Shown here piece by piece: positions 1 to 15,814 of a stretch of 64,000 bases of DNA. Position 1 is the first letter of the stretch; the number at the start of each line of letters is the position of its first letter. The DNA is taken from assembly GCF_000801105.2 (NCBI RefSeq), contig NC_079512.1:496263-560262 (forward strand), written 5' to 3'. This DNA is from Raphanus sativus. Taxonomy: Eukaryota; Streptophyta; Magnoliopsida; Brassicales; Brassicaceae. Under the pieces are notes generated by a model. It saw only the letters and a list, made by a program, of their open reading frames with translations, had not been told where the DNA came from and searched no databases. Both the position numbers and the translations under genes were made by a program.

Positions 1-846
1 AAGCTGATCGCAAACGAGAACCCACATTTCCATCCACTTCTGCTTTCGGTTTTTAATATGGAAGAAATGCTGGAATTGTGGGTGCTCTATGAACCATTCC
101 ACCTCCTTCGCTTTCAGGATCGTTTGAATAGTTCTTATCGCCGAGTCAATGTAACATTTTCCTGAAAGCTTTAAAGACTTTTGATATTGGCTTGAAGGAA
201 AGTGTAGTTTCGGTAGCATGCCCTTTTCTTCGTCATCTACAACCTGCACTCAAGTGAGAACCGGATCACGTACGACATCTTACAACCATCAACATATAGT
301 TTCACAAACTTCGACTTAGTTCAGCAATCACTAACTCTAAATTCCACTTAGTTTTCCACACTTATCTAATCTTTCAAATCATCTATGTAAAAGTTTTCAA
401 TTTCAATACTTACCGAATCTGTATGCGACTCAGTTTCATGATGTCGTCCAAATAGAATTATCTCCCTTTCATCAGCTTCTTCGTCGTTTCTTCGGGGCTC
501 TATTTCGTCTCCGGGTTCCTTCTCTTTTTCTCCTTCGTCTCCGACTTCCTTCTCTTCATCTCCTTCGTCCCCGGCTTTCCTTCTCTTTTTCTCCTTCGTC
601 TCCGACTTCCTTCTCTTTTTCTCCTTCGTCTACTTCTCTTGATTCCTCCCCTTCATTTTTCTTACTTGATTCTTCCTCTTCCCCTTTTCCATTTCCACTG
701 GCATTGTCTTCGCTTTCATTTGCATCTCTGGGACTTTGGTCGGTTCCTGGGCCGACATGTTTCTCGATAATCCTTGGGTTTGCTTCATCTCCTACTACAC
801 TACTCGAGCCGTCTTCTTTTGCCTTCGTAACGTCTGGATTCATCAT
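1..846 (-). pseudogene. DUF1985-like (Ulp1/MULE-associated) gene, 5' part, runs off left edge
   Basis: Read on the minus strand. Exon 1 begins at the ATG ending at 846 and runs to a GT donor after 414. It encodes an acidic, low-complexity N-terminus (MMNPDVTKAK..., then many GEKEKE-type repeats). Exon 2 begins after an AG at 245-244 and continues past the left edge. It contains a patch, VEWFIEHPQFQHFFHI followed by WMEMWVL, that resembles the DUF1985 domain of plant Ulp1-protease/MULE-encoded proteins. Exon 1 is interrupted in frame: a 30-bp minisatellite unit has expanded to 31 bp (560-590), so the frame ends at 556, although the other frame continues with the same repeat. Either the gene is broken or it is a local sequence error. 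The family call rests on motif memory only. The protease part would lie outside the window. Confidence 0.4.
499..640. repeat. 30-bp minisatellite in acidic coding region
   Basis: About four head-to-tail copies of a CT-rich unit (CTCCTTCGTCTCCGACTTCC plus CTTCTCTTTTT-like tail) cover 499-640. Three units are 30 bp, which keeps frame; the unit at 560-590 is 31 bp, which breaks frame on the minus strand. Confidence 0.7.
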
Positions 847-1438
847 GATTTGTGTTTTTGATTGTCGATTGAGGATTCGAATTGAGTAGGGTTTTCAGAT
901 AACTCGAATAAATTTCTACTTAGTGAGAGACGGTGTCTTTTCAATCAATCAATATGGGGAGAGAGGGGGAAACGTATTAGGGAATTCAATTTCTGGAAGT
1001 GGATATCCGATTTGTTTGGGTCGGTTCTGGATCCGGGTTTGGATAGTCCTAGATAGAGTTGTAATTATAGAAGTTTCTCTTGGTTTCGTTGTTTTTTTAT
1101 AAATTTTCGTGTAAAAATAAAATAAATGAATTTCTAAATCCGGGCAGTTTCGGACATGAGTATCTCAACTCTTTTTTTTTCGGGCAGAGTACTTGAGCGT
1201 TTGATTCCAAACTATGACCTTTGTCTGAAAGGATCTGATCATTCGTCTCCCCCTTTCTCTCTCAATTCAATTTCAATTGTTTCTTTCTTTGTAGCATCAC
1301 ACTACTTCATCTCTCGAACGTGGAAGTGGAGTAAGTAAACGTTGGTCTGCTAGTATTGGCTTCAAAAGAATCGTAGGAGAGAGATTTTACAGACAAAAAC
1401 TCCCAGAAAGTTCTTAGATTTCGATCTTGATTTTCAAA
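847..1438. promoter_or_regulatory. Divergent intergenic region between DUF1985-like fragment and PP2C relic
   Basis: About 590 bp separate the two divergent ATGs. It contains T-rich runs and CT-rich stretches typical of plant 5' leaders near 1240-1290. I see no coding sequence or convincing TATA box. Confidence 0.3.
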
Positions 1439-3459
1439 ATGGGTCTGTGTCATTCAGTAGATAGGAAGGAACCAGGAGAAACAAGCACCACCACCGCCTC
1501 TACGGCTGAGGATACACTAGGCTCCGGACGGTGGCGGCGGCCGAGAGGTTACAAGGGCGGCGGCGAAATCGAAGGGACACAACAGGTGTTGGATCGGTTG
1601 ATCTCGAATGGTTCAAGTAAAAGTGTATGTCTTTACACACAGCAAGGCAAGAAAGGAACCAATCAAGACGCTATGCTCTTTTTTTGAGGTTGGTTTCCTT
1701 AATACTCTCTGCAAAGTTTTAATCTTTTGCAAACCCATTTTACTAGGAAATGATCTCTTCACTAAGTTCGTTCAAATGTTTGAGGAAAGCTACTTGATTT
1801 CTTGTGCATGTGTCTTGATTCAAAACATGGTTTGCATTGTTCTTTTGTTGCTAGTGCTTAGTTATTGAGAGAAACTTGAATGTTGCATGTCTTTTTTTTT
1901 CTTTTTTTTGGGACCATCACAGAGCTTAGAGCTTTGAAAATGATGTGTCTTTGTGTTCTTCTTGTGCATGTCTTGACCTGTTTCCACATAGTTGTGAAGG
2001 GACCACTAGTTTCTTCTATATTTTCTTACTTCTTTTTAATGTTACATTTAAACAGAAAAACAATAGTATTTTTTTTTGTTCTTGTAAACAAGAAAAACAA
2101 TAGTATAACTCATGAAAACTATTTAAATTCCAGAACTTTTGTTCAAGAGACGATACAGTGTTTTGTGGTGTGTTCGATGGACACGGACCATTTGGTCATA
2201 TGGTCGCCAAGAAAGTCCGAGACACACTGCCCTTCACACTCTCAACACAGTTGAAACTAGCATCAGAGTCAGAACAAAGCGTCTTAGCAAACGAGGGATG
2301 AAGAAGAAGAAGGGCAGAGAAACGAGTCTGTAACTACTACTACTATGGATGAGCAATGGTGTGAGTTGAATCCAAACGGTGAACAGCTTCCCGAGATGTA
2401 TCTGCCTCTTAAACAAGCCTTGCTCAAGTCTTGTCAGCAGATAGATAAAGAGCTTAAAATGCACCCTACTATTGATTGTTTCTGCAGCGGCACAACTTCA
2501 GTCACTTTGATCAAACAGGTACTTGCTTTAGACTTCTTGCTTAAAATGCATCCAACTATTAATGATTCCGTTTTAGGGCGAGGACTTGGTGGTCGGAAAC
2601 ATCGGTGACTCTAGAGCCGTTCTTGCCACAAGAGATCAAGACAATGCTTTGGTCGCTGTACAATTAACCATAGACTTAAAACCAGACCTGCCAAGTATGT
2701 TAGATCTTTAAACCTCTTGAAGAATGAGAAGCCAGTTTTGTAACGTTCTCTTTTCTATGTACTCTCTCTCAGGTGAATCAGCGAGAATCCAAAAATGTAA
2801 AGGCAGAGTGTTTGCGTTGCAAGATGAGCCTGAGGTAGCTCGTGTATGGCTACCAAACAGCGACTCACCTGGTTTAGCAATGGCTCGAGCTTTTGGTGAC
2901 TTCTGTCTCAAAGATTACGGTCTTATCTCGGTCCCTGACATCAACTACCGCCGCCTTACCGAAGGAGATGAGTTCATTATTCTTGCTAGCGACGGGGTAT
3001 GGGATGTGTTGTCAAACAAAGAAGCTGTGGACGTTATTGCTTCAGCTCCTAGTCGAAGCACAGCAGCTAGAGCTCTAGTGGACACAGCTGTTAGATCATG
3101 GAGAATCAAGTATCCAACTTCCAAGAACGATGACTGCACTGTAGTCTGCCTCTTTCTCCAAGATTCAAGCAATGTAGCAAAGGATTCTCACAAAGAAGAC
3201 TCTGTAGAGAGTGTCAGTATTAGTAACAAGGAGGAGGAGGAGGATGAGATTGTTCAGGTTAAAGAGGAAAGTGCACCTAAGAGTTGTGGGATTGAGTCGA
3301 AGATGATGACAATGACAAATTGCTGAGTGTATATCGGTTGCACAGGATGATGAAGAGTGGTCTGCTTTGGAAGGGTTGACTAGGGTTAATAGTTTATTGA
3401 GCATTCCAAGGTTGTTCTCTGGTGAGCTTAGATCAACTAGTTGGAGAAAATGGTTGTGA
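1439..3459 (+). pseudogene. PP2C-type protein phosphatase relic (At1g79630-like), three frame breaks
   Basis: Homologue of a plant PP2C (Mg/Mn-dependent Ser/Thr phosphatase). Exons by frame and GT-AG sites: 1439-1688, 2134-2518, 2577-2694, 2773-3459. The start ATG gives MGLCHS, a possible N-myristoylation signal. Catalytic-core motifs are present: FDGHGPFGH in exon 2, GDSRAVL in exon 3, and SDGVWDVLSN plus NDDCTVVCLF in exon 4. The frame is broken by three apparent +1 insertions: a T7 run at 1679-1685, giving a stop just before the exon 1 donor; about 2294-2300 before an acidic stretch in exon 2; and about 3318-3324, which stops the frame while the expected C-terminus (EEWSALEGLTRVNSLLS...) continues in another frame to 3459. 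The syntenic position next to a VRLK1-like gene supports identity. The gene is probably a fractionating copy. A poor-quality sequence patch is the alternative. Confidence 0.8.
2453..2570 (+). repeat. Short exon-to-intron duplication in PP2C relic
   Basis: A coding stretch near 2453-2480 (CTTAAAATGCACCCTACTAT) reappears slightly changed inside the following intron at about 2542-2565 (CTTAAAATGCATCCAACTAT). This looks like a small local duplication within an otherwise 58-bp intron. Confidence 0.6.
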
Positions 3460-4553
3460 ATTCTTTTATTTTTTTTGTTTTACTTGTGTGCTTCTTAAGT
3501 TAAAACCTACACAAACACCACACATCATCACCATGTTCTTTTGTTCATATATCCAACTTTTTTTTTCTTCTTCTTCCAGTTAATATTTTGACATGTGAGA
3601 TTGTTCATCATACATATATAATTCACAACAAGACAACAATATTTTTTTTGTCTAATAAGACAACAATATTTAAATTAATAGTTTTTGAAGTAAAATGCTG
3701 AATGTTTCTTTATCAAAGCATTATTTGTTGACCAGTTATATATATATATATTATTGTTTGTATTGCTTTTCTTTAACTCATGGTCTCACAATAAAAAATG
3801 TTTAAGACCTTGATTAGTAGAGTTTTTAGAAAAACACTAAGACTTCCATTAATAAAAACACTAAAACATTTTATGCTTTCATTTGAAGTTTTTACTAGAG
3901 TGTCAATTTGAAAATGTCTTAAAAATTTAAATAATTTCTATAATTCATTTTTTATTTAATAATATCAACATTTATATTTATATTAGATTTAAATTTATAT
4001 TCTTAAAATTTAGGTATTACGCTCGAATGAAGCTTGTAAAACAAATTGTATTTATTCTCTTTGTTTTAACAAATAATGAGAATATTGATATGGTTGGTGC
4101 TGACAGGACCCACTTGTAGTTGTAGATTCCACTATCATCTTTGTGTTAGCATAATGATGGAAGAAGGTTGCTTTGATTATAAAACATAGCTTAACGGTAA
4201 CTTAAGCTTACATGATTATATTTGTATTGGTTATCTGAAATGATTTTGTACTTATTTGGATATGTATCACTCAAATGTTTTAATAACTAAAAAGTATTTT
4301 CAGAAAAAGAGACATACCAGCCGTTAAATTGACTTCGAAGTAAAGGAAAAATTGATTAAAAGCAAATGAAACCAACTCTTCTTGGTAGCACTCGTGTTCC
4401 TATTGGCGCACTTTCCATACACATTTTGTCTTTCTTGAATTTGATCAAATAATGATTAATCTTGTCTCACAAGGAAGCTACTTTAAACTATTTGTTCTCT
4501 AATAAATTTCACTTAAATATCAAACTTCAAGAACTCATGTATTTTGAGGAACA
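3460..4553. other. AT-rich intergenic stretch
   Basis: About 1.1 kb between the PP2C relic and the receptor-kinase relic. It is AT-rich, with short TA microsatellite near 3738-3752. I see no coding sequence, RNA gene or clear transposon ends. Confidence 0.4.
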
Positions 4554-9143
<4,590 letters not shown>

Positions 9144-10025
9144 TGATGAAGAAACAAACACCTCTTTGAGTTTCCTTCTTTTGTGTCAGAAAAGAGACAA
9201 TGAGCAAAGCATTAAACGGAGTTATGAAAGTTAATGTAATCATTAATTTCTTTTCAAAATGATATATTAGTATATTACTAATGGTTTCTTAACAAATTCT
9301 GGTTATATAAATTATCAGTATTTATTTTTAATGAATAAAAATATGAACATAAAACTATAAATATTATTTTCTTAATAATATTGAAAAGATATATCCAGAA
9401 TATGGTATTATATAATTGAAAATTCTTTGATAAAAATAAATATTTTAAAATTTTACAAAATTAAAAAAAATTAATATTATATTTTAAAAATTTACAAATT
9501 AGAAATTAATATAATTACCGTAAAACTATTAATATATAATTTATATTCGTAGTTGGGCTTAATAGCTTTACAAATTAATTTATCAAAGGATTGGTTGGGC
9601 CGAATAATCAAAGGATTGGTTGGGCTCAATAACTTGTAGGCTCATTAAAGCCCAAAACGGGGACACTGAATCCTATAAAAAGCAAGAAGTGTTGAACGAA
9701 TTTTCATCAAAAACGAGAGCAAGTTTACATTGATAGAAACCCTAGGATTTTAGATTCACGACCCAAGAGAAGCAGCAAGCCGCAGATCATGATCCGAAGC
9801 TAGTGGCTTCCCTTCTCTCATCGGTTTGTTTCTTCGGTTTTGATTGTTCCTAGTGAAATTTGTGCCAAATTAGGGCTCTGATATTAGGTGGTTTAGATAA
9901 CATGGGAGACTACTAGCATAAAGGTTCGTTCAAGTTCTTCTTTTGATTTAATTTTGATATTTTTTTATTGCTGTTTTTCTGAAGGAGTATACTTACTTTT
10001 ACATATATACGTAGACGAATGTGTT
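9144..10025. other. Intergenic region with remains of NHX6 promoter
   Basis: AT-rich until about 9540. It then carries several TTGGGC/TGGGCC motifs (about 9553-9650; Site II-type elements) and a TATA-like TCCTATAAAAAG near 9670. These look like a promoter and 5' leader of the decayed NHX6 gene. The first NHX6 coding exons are not recognisable. Confidence 0.4.
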
Positions 10026-11460
10026 GATGCAAAGACCTTTCTTTTCAAACTTTGGTGCCATTGTCACTTTTTTCTCTACTTAGAGCTTTTTGTATTGCTT
10101 CCATTGCTACTGGCGTGCTAGTAGTCTCTGTCCTTTGAATGTCTTCTGTTTGTCTTTCCGTTGTTCATAAGTTTCGTTTTTTTTTTCAATGGCGGTGTGA
10201 TGTTTCTCATGTACAGACTTCCATAGTGCTCATTTTTGGCTCTCTTATCTCAGCCACTGATCCTGTCACCGTCTTGTCTATATTTCAGCTACTTCCTCTT
10301 GCTGCTTCTACCACTACTTACTACTGTAATTGTTTTGCAAGAAACTTGGACCGGATGTAAATTTGGTGTTTGGAGAATCAGTTTTGAATGATGCTGTTAG
10401 TTGCTTTTGAGTAGTGCTTTCTGATACCTTAGGAATCTAGGATGAAAAATATCACTTTCTCTCTCTCTCTATTTTAATGTTATTTCTGGCAAAATTGTTA
10501 GATATGTTAACAAGGGGCTTTAAACTAGGGTAGGGTGCAGGCCGATATGTATTCGGTGAGAAGTCACTCATCTGTTTAGAATTTCTTTATGGTGATAATC
10601 TGGTTTCTCGTAACCTTTGTCGGTTCAATGTCTGCAGGTTTGCGTCTATTTGTGGTTGCAATTTTTTTCATCTGATATCTTCCCTGGCAAAGATATTTGT
10701 TTATGCATTTGATTCGTATACTCTCAAACATTTTGATGGTTGATTTCTGTCTATATGTCTTACTCGGGGCAGCTAATGTGTTTGGTTGGGGACCTAGCAC
10801 TAAGAAAATACCTATGACGCATCAAAAAGCACTTTGGTACAGTCGTAAGACACCACCGCTCTTTGTTTCCATAAGTAGATGTGGTTTCAGTAAATAGTAA
10901 ACAAGACATGTGGGTTGCATAGGAAACTGAAATGCAATGGCTTTGCTCTTACTCTGCAACTGTTCACGGTCTCCCAGAAGGACATGGTAAAACTATCTTC
11001 ACAGCAACTACAGGCCTACAGGCTATAGCCATCGTTGTTTTAGCGGTAAGCCATCCCTTCTTTAGTACTGATGGAAGTGTTTCTGTTGCTAATAGGTAAG
11101 CCAAATTATTCTATGCTTTATATGATCACTGATGCTACTGGAATTGATTTCAGGTTTTGCCAACTGGAGGATCCACCCACTGGTACAATGCTTGAAGCCC
11201 TAGAGGTTGTAAGCGATAGCCATGATACCAATCCTTGGTGATGTTAGTCAAGTGAAAGTAATATACTGTTTATGATTTGGTTATTTAGATAGCATAATGT
11301 CCTAAAGACCTCCTATTTTTCTCCTCAAATGTAAAGTTAATCCTGGTCTCTCAATGCAGAAAACAGGACATGGTTAATACCTATTTTATGTTTTTTGTTA
11401 TATGACTAGGTTTGATGATGAAGATTCACCATCAGAGAAGTGGATCTAGGACAAAAACTA
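10026..11460 (+). pseudogene. NHX6: NHX6-like endosomal Na+/H+ antiporter, degraded relic
   Basis: Scattered pieces of an NHX5/NHX6-type cation/proton exchanger occur in order but in conflicting frames: PFFSNFGAIVTF at about 10033-10070, ISATDPVTVLSIFQ at about 10244-10289, VFGESVLNDAVS at about 10362-10400, AANVFG at about 10771, PMTHQKALWYS at about 10814, AMAFAL at about 10937, GLPEGHGKTIFTATT at about 10970-11010, and TMLEALEVVSDS at about 11187-11222. More than half of the expected exons are missing, including the N-terminal membrane segments and the middle of the transporter. Frameshifts separate the remaining pieces. The family works in Golgi/endosome pH and K+ balance, but this copy cannot encode a transporter. 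Its position between the VRLK1-like and ABC1K3 genes matches Arabidopsis order. Confidence 0.85.
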
Positions 11461-11963
11461 AGCGAGTTCCTTAAGAGGTAAATTACTGATTTAACCTACA
11501 CTCGGAAAATATCAAGTCTGCTTTCAAGTATATAATAATAGTCTGCTATGTCTGAATGAACCTTTGTGGATATTGTTTTGGCTACTTACATTCACAAAAG
11601 AAAAAAAAAAAGAGAACGGTCGTGGCTGAGATTAGAAATGTCAAAATCCCACGAATCTTGTGCTCTAGATAGGTTTGGTTTTTAATTCCTTTTGTCTTTT
11701 TGTAAGTATTTTAGTTTCCTTCGAGTTAAATAGAGAAACGTCACGGCACGCCACAAGTGTGGACCTTGTTTTTTGAAGGAGTTTTATTTTTAGGTGAAGT
11801 AAGCAAAGAAACTCTTGTAACTCTCTCCATCTCACGCTTACTTTACAAATATCTCCTCGTTTCTCTCTCTCTCTCTCTTTCCTCTTCTTTCATGGCCGTT
11901 ACTGGCTGAGGAGCAATCTTAAATTCTTTCTTCTCTTCTCTCTCTCTCTCTGGTTTTACAACG
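11461..11963. promoter_or_regulatory. ABC1K3 upstream region, CT-rich leader
   Basis: About 500 bp. The last 150 bp hold CT microsatellites (near 11864-11880 and 11935-11953), typical of plant 5' leaders just before an ATG. No TATA box was clear. Confidence 0.4.
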
Positions 11964-14370
11964 ATGACGAGTCTTGTGTTTGGCCAGTCGCTGGGTTTAA
12001 CTCTATTCGGTGATGGCAATTCAAGAAGACAAGGTGTAAAGTCTAAGTTTCTCTTTGTGAATCGGAGGAGACTAGCTCGTGCAGCTCTTGTTCAAGCTAG
12101 GCCCAGGGGGGAAGATGGAGCTGCCCCAAGTCCTCCCTCATCCTCGTCAAGACCAACCCCTGCGCCTGTTGTACAATACAAACGTGCTGATCTCGCGGAT
12201 GATCTTCAAGCGGAGGGGCGTGCTCTTGGTCGTGCTGTCGACGCTTCTGTTTATTCCCCGGAGCTTATCGCCTGGAAACATGGCTCTCAGCCTCTCAAGG
12301 TTATAGCTCCTCCCTCCTGACTTTGAATTCTTTTGTAAAAAGTTCTTGAACTTAGAAACTGAAGAGAGATTATGCATTAGGCTTTGCGGAGAAGTGTGGA
12401 GATATTGACAGCTTTGGGTGGCTTCGCTCTGAAACTTGGGATTGATCAAAGGCAAGGGAAGCTAGAGCTGAACATGAAGAAGAGAGCCGGTGAGCTCCGA
12501 AGGATCTTCACTCGTCTGGGGCCCACTTTTGTTAAGTTGGGTCAAGGTTTATCCACCCGACCCGACCTCTGTCCTCCCGATTACCTCGAAGAGCTTGCTG
12601 AGCTTCAGGTTCACGTCTCTTCTTGATTTACTCATCTAGATATGAGAACATTTCTCTAACTTTGTCTATATGTGTGTTTTGAGTGCCTAAGTAGGATGCT
12701 TTGCCAACCTTCCCTGATGCAGAGGCCTTTGCTTGCATCGAAAGAGAGTTGGATTTGTCTTTAGAATCCATCTTCTCCAATATATCCCCCGACCCAATCG
12801 CAGCGGCCAGTCTTGGCCAGGTTTACAAAGCCCACCTGAGGTACTCGGGTCAGGTTGTTGCTGTCAAAGTCCAACGCCCCGGGATCGAAGAAGCCATTGG
12901 TCTCGACTTCTACCTCATCAGAGGAGTTGGGAAACTCATCAACAAGTACGTGGACTTCATCACCACCGACGTCCTCGCCCTTATCGACGAGTTCGCCTGC
13001 AGAGTTTACCAGGAGCTCAACTACGTCCAGGAGGCCCAAAACGCCAGGAGGTTCAAGAAACTGTACGCTGACAAAGCTGATGTTCTTGTGCCCGATATCT
13101 TCTGGGACTACACCAGCCGCAAGGTGCTGACGATGGAATGGGTGGAGGGGACTAAACTGAACGAGCAAGTTGCCATCGAGAGTCAAGGTCTGAAGGTTCT
13201 TGATCTCGTGAACACAGGAATCCAGTGCAGCCTAAGGCAGCTCCTGGAGTATGGTTTTTTCCACGCTGACCCTCATCCTGGTAACTTATTGGCAACACCT
13301 GATGGGAAACTCGCCTTTCTAGACTTTGGCATGATGAGTGAGACGCCGGAGGAAGCTAGGTTTGCGATCATAGGCCATGTTGTTCATTTGGTCAACAGAG
13401 ATTACGAAGCCATGGCTAGAGACTACTACGCTTTGAAGTTCTTGTCTCCTGATGTGGATGTTACTCCCATCATACCAGCTCTGAGAGACTTCTTCGACGA
13501 CGCGCTTAACTACACGGTCAGCGAGCTCAATTTCAAGACATTGGTTGATGGTTTAGGTGCTGTCTTCTATCAGTATCCGTTTGATGTCCCTGCCTACTAC
13601 GCTTTGATCCTGAGGTCGCTCACCGTGCTCGAAGGTTTGGCGCTTTACGCAGATCCTGACTTCAAAGTGTTGGCTGCGTCTTACCCCTACTTTGCCAAGA
13701 GGCTTCTCACTGATCAGAACCCGTATCTGAGAGATGCGCTTATCGAGCTACTGTTCAAAGATGGGAAGTTCAGGTGGAACAGGCTCGAGAACCTTCTGCA
13801 ACAGGGGAGCAAAGATAGGGACTTCTCGTCGAAAGACGCTCTGCAGCCTGTGTTGAAGCTGCTGCTAGATCCAAACGGAGAAGAGCTTAGAGTGCTGGTG
13901 ATTAAAGAAGCTGTGAGAGTCAGTGAAGCGTTTGCACTTGGAAGTGTTGTCGACACGTACAATTCCATGCCTGAGTTTATGAGGTCTCTCGTCTTCAATG
14001 GTAATGGGAATGGTGGTGGCCCTCTGACAATGAATCCCACGGAACTGGAAAGCACGCTCGAGCTAAGAGACCAGGTCGCAAGAATCTGGGGGCTTCTTCA
14101 GTCTTCAGAAAGCTTTGACCCAGCTATTTTGCAGCCAATAGTACAGGTAAGTAAATATAATCTCCTCTTCATTGACATTGTGCACAGCCCAATAGTGATG
14201 TACTGATTTGATCTATTGGTTTGTTGTTTGTTGTTAATCAGGTGTTGCAACAACCGGAAGCAAGAAGACTAGGAGGACGTGTTGCAGGAGGTGTAGGGCA
14301 ACGTCTAGCAGCTAGGTTTCTGCAGCAACTCCTTCGAGCCACAACACCATCTCCTTCACCAGTCCCGTAG
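11964..14370 (+). CDS. ABC1K3: ABC1-like (UbiB-type) kinase of plastoglobules, ABC1K3
   Basis: Four exons (11964-12299, 12381-12608, 12695-14146, 14242-14370) keep one frame and give about 714 residues, the expected size for ABC1K3. The N-terminus (MTSLVFGQ..., rich in S/R, few acids) fits a chloroplast transit peptide. UbiB-kinase hallmarks follow in order: the KxGQ motif (FVKLGQGLSTRPDLCPPDY) about residue 150, the A-rich loop AAASLGQVYKA, VAVKVQRPG, the catalytic HADPHPGN, and LDFGMMSE. The C-terminal tail ends ...RFLQQLLRATTPS. The Arabidopsis protein sits on plastoglobules and acts in prenylquinone/tocopherol metabolism and senescence together with ABC1K1. The gene converges on SYP52 with 314 bp between stops. 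All splice sites are GT-AG, and the copy appears intact. Confidence 0.95.
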
Positions 14371-14684
14371 TTGCTTCTTTTCTTGTCATCATCGTAATGG
14401 TAAACTGTATATTAAAGGCGAGACACATTCGCAAACCACAGAATTGCTTCACGTTATAGTAATATATATAGTGTCATTCTTTGTCTTTATACATGTCTTG
14501 TGCAAAGAAAAAAGTATATAATACTACACACAAACATACAACTTTGACTACATTTCGTGAACATATGAAAGCCAATACAGATTATATACTTTTTCAAGGG
14601 TTCTTTGCATACAGCAACGAGAGCACAAAGACAAAACCATTCGCATAGAGGAGAGGCCGATAGAACAGTTGTGATTGGTGGGCA

Positions 14685-15814
14685 TTACATGTACTTAACC
14701 AGAAGCCAAATGACAAGAGCAAGACCAACGATTCCAAGCACTGACAAGAGCATGGACATGCATGAGCAACCTCCTTTCATATTCTTGTTCATCACCGCAA
14801 GGCTCTTCTGCACACGCTGTCATATTATTAAGAAACACACAATCAGGCCACATTACGTCCAAAGGGAGATGTGACTCAATCTATTCAAAAGGCAACTACA
14901 GAGGTACTTCTTGGACATTGCAGGACATCAATCTATTCCTGCAATGGACTTGCTTGCCTTCGATGCAAGTTTAATTAGTTCAAAGAATATAATTACCCGT
15001 AAGCGAGAGTCCGTAACATCCACATGGTAGTCTAAGTCATCCTGCATGCAGGGGAAACAAAAAAATCAAGAAAATGCAGCAGAAAAACAATGAAAAAAAA
15101 ACACAGCAGCAGAAACATACGATAAGCCTTGTCTGTAGAGTGAGCTCCTCATTGACAGCGAGAGCAATGTGTTTGGTACTCATGACTGTTTCCTCCAACT
15201 TCTCAAGCCCTTCATCTTGTTCTACATATCGAAAAAAGCAATCCAAGAGAATAAATATAGATGCCAATATCATCACTAAGATCCTAGGATAGATGTGATA
15301 GTGACAGAGCATACCTCTCATAACCTGTCTCTGAAACTGAACAATGCCTTGGTTGTCCATGCCAGAGACTCTGTTCATTGCATCATCAGGCTTTGTATCC
15401 GTCCCAAGCAAGCTGTCTCTATTTGCGAAATTAGACATGTTCAAAGCAGACGCCACCTGATTCGCCTTTGATCTCAAGTTCCCAACCATATCCTTGCGAC
15501 GATTCATCTCTTTCTCCGACCTGCGTTTTCACATAGGTTAAAAAGACCGACACATGAAAGAAACCATCTCTGTCTTAACAGCTTACTTACACATGTTGTT
15601 GCTTCCCAGGAACTTTAACGAGAAGGGATTGAAGAAGACTGTCTAATCGTGTCCCCAGAATGGTGATCTTTCTTCGTATCGCTGAAGCACGGCGCTGAGC
15701 ATCAGGTCCGGTTAAACCAGAGGAGTTTCTTTCAGACATCATGCCGTTTATATCCTCAGAGAGTTTTAAAGCCTCGTTGTACTCTCTCATCCATGTATCA
15801 GAAGAAGACCCCAT
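14685..15814 (-). CDS. SYP52: Qc-SNARE SYP52-type syntaxin
   Basis: Five minus-strand exons (15814-15591, 15520-15315, 15221-15121, 15041-14997, 14816-14685) give an open frame of about 235 residues, normal for SYP51/SYP52. The start MGSSSDTWMREYNEALKLSED is the conserved N-terminus. The SNARE domain lies at about residues 140-200, with the zero-layer Gln in ELTLQTRLIDDL. A C-terminal membrane anchor (SVLGIVGLALVIWLLVKY) ends the protein. Compared with the Arabidopsis protein as I remember it, two single-codon insertions (an extra Leu near LDSLLQSLL and an extra Gln in GKQQHV) keep frame. The family acts in fusion at the trans-Golgi, prevacuolar compartment and vacuole. Upstream sequence to about 16150 probably holds leader and promoter. 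Confidence 0.93.
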
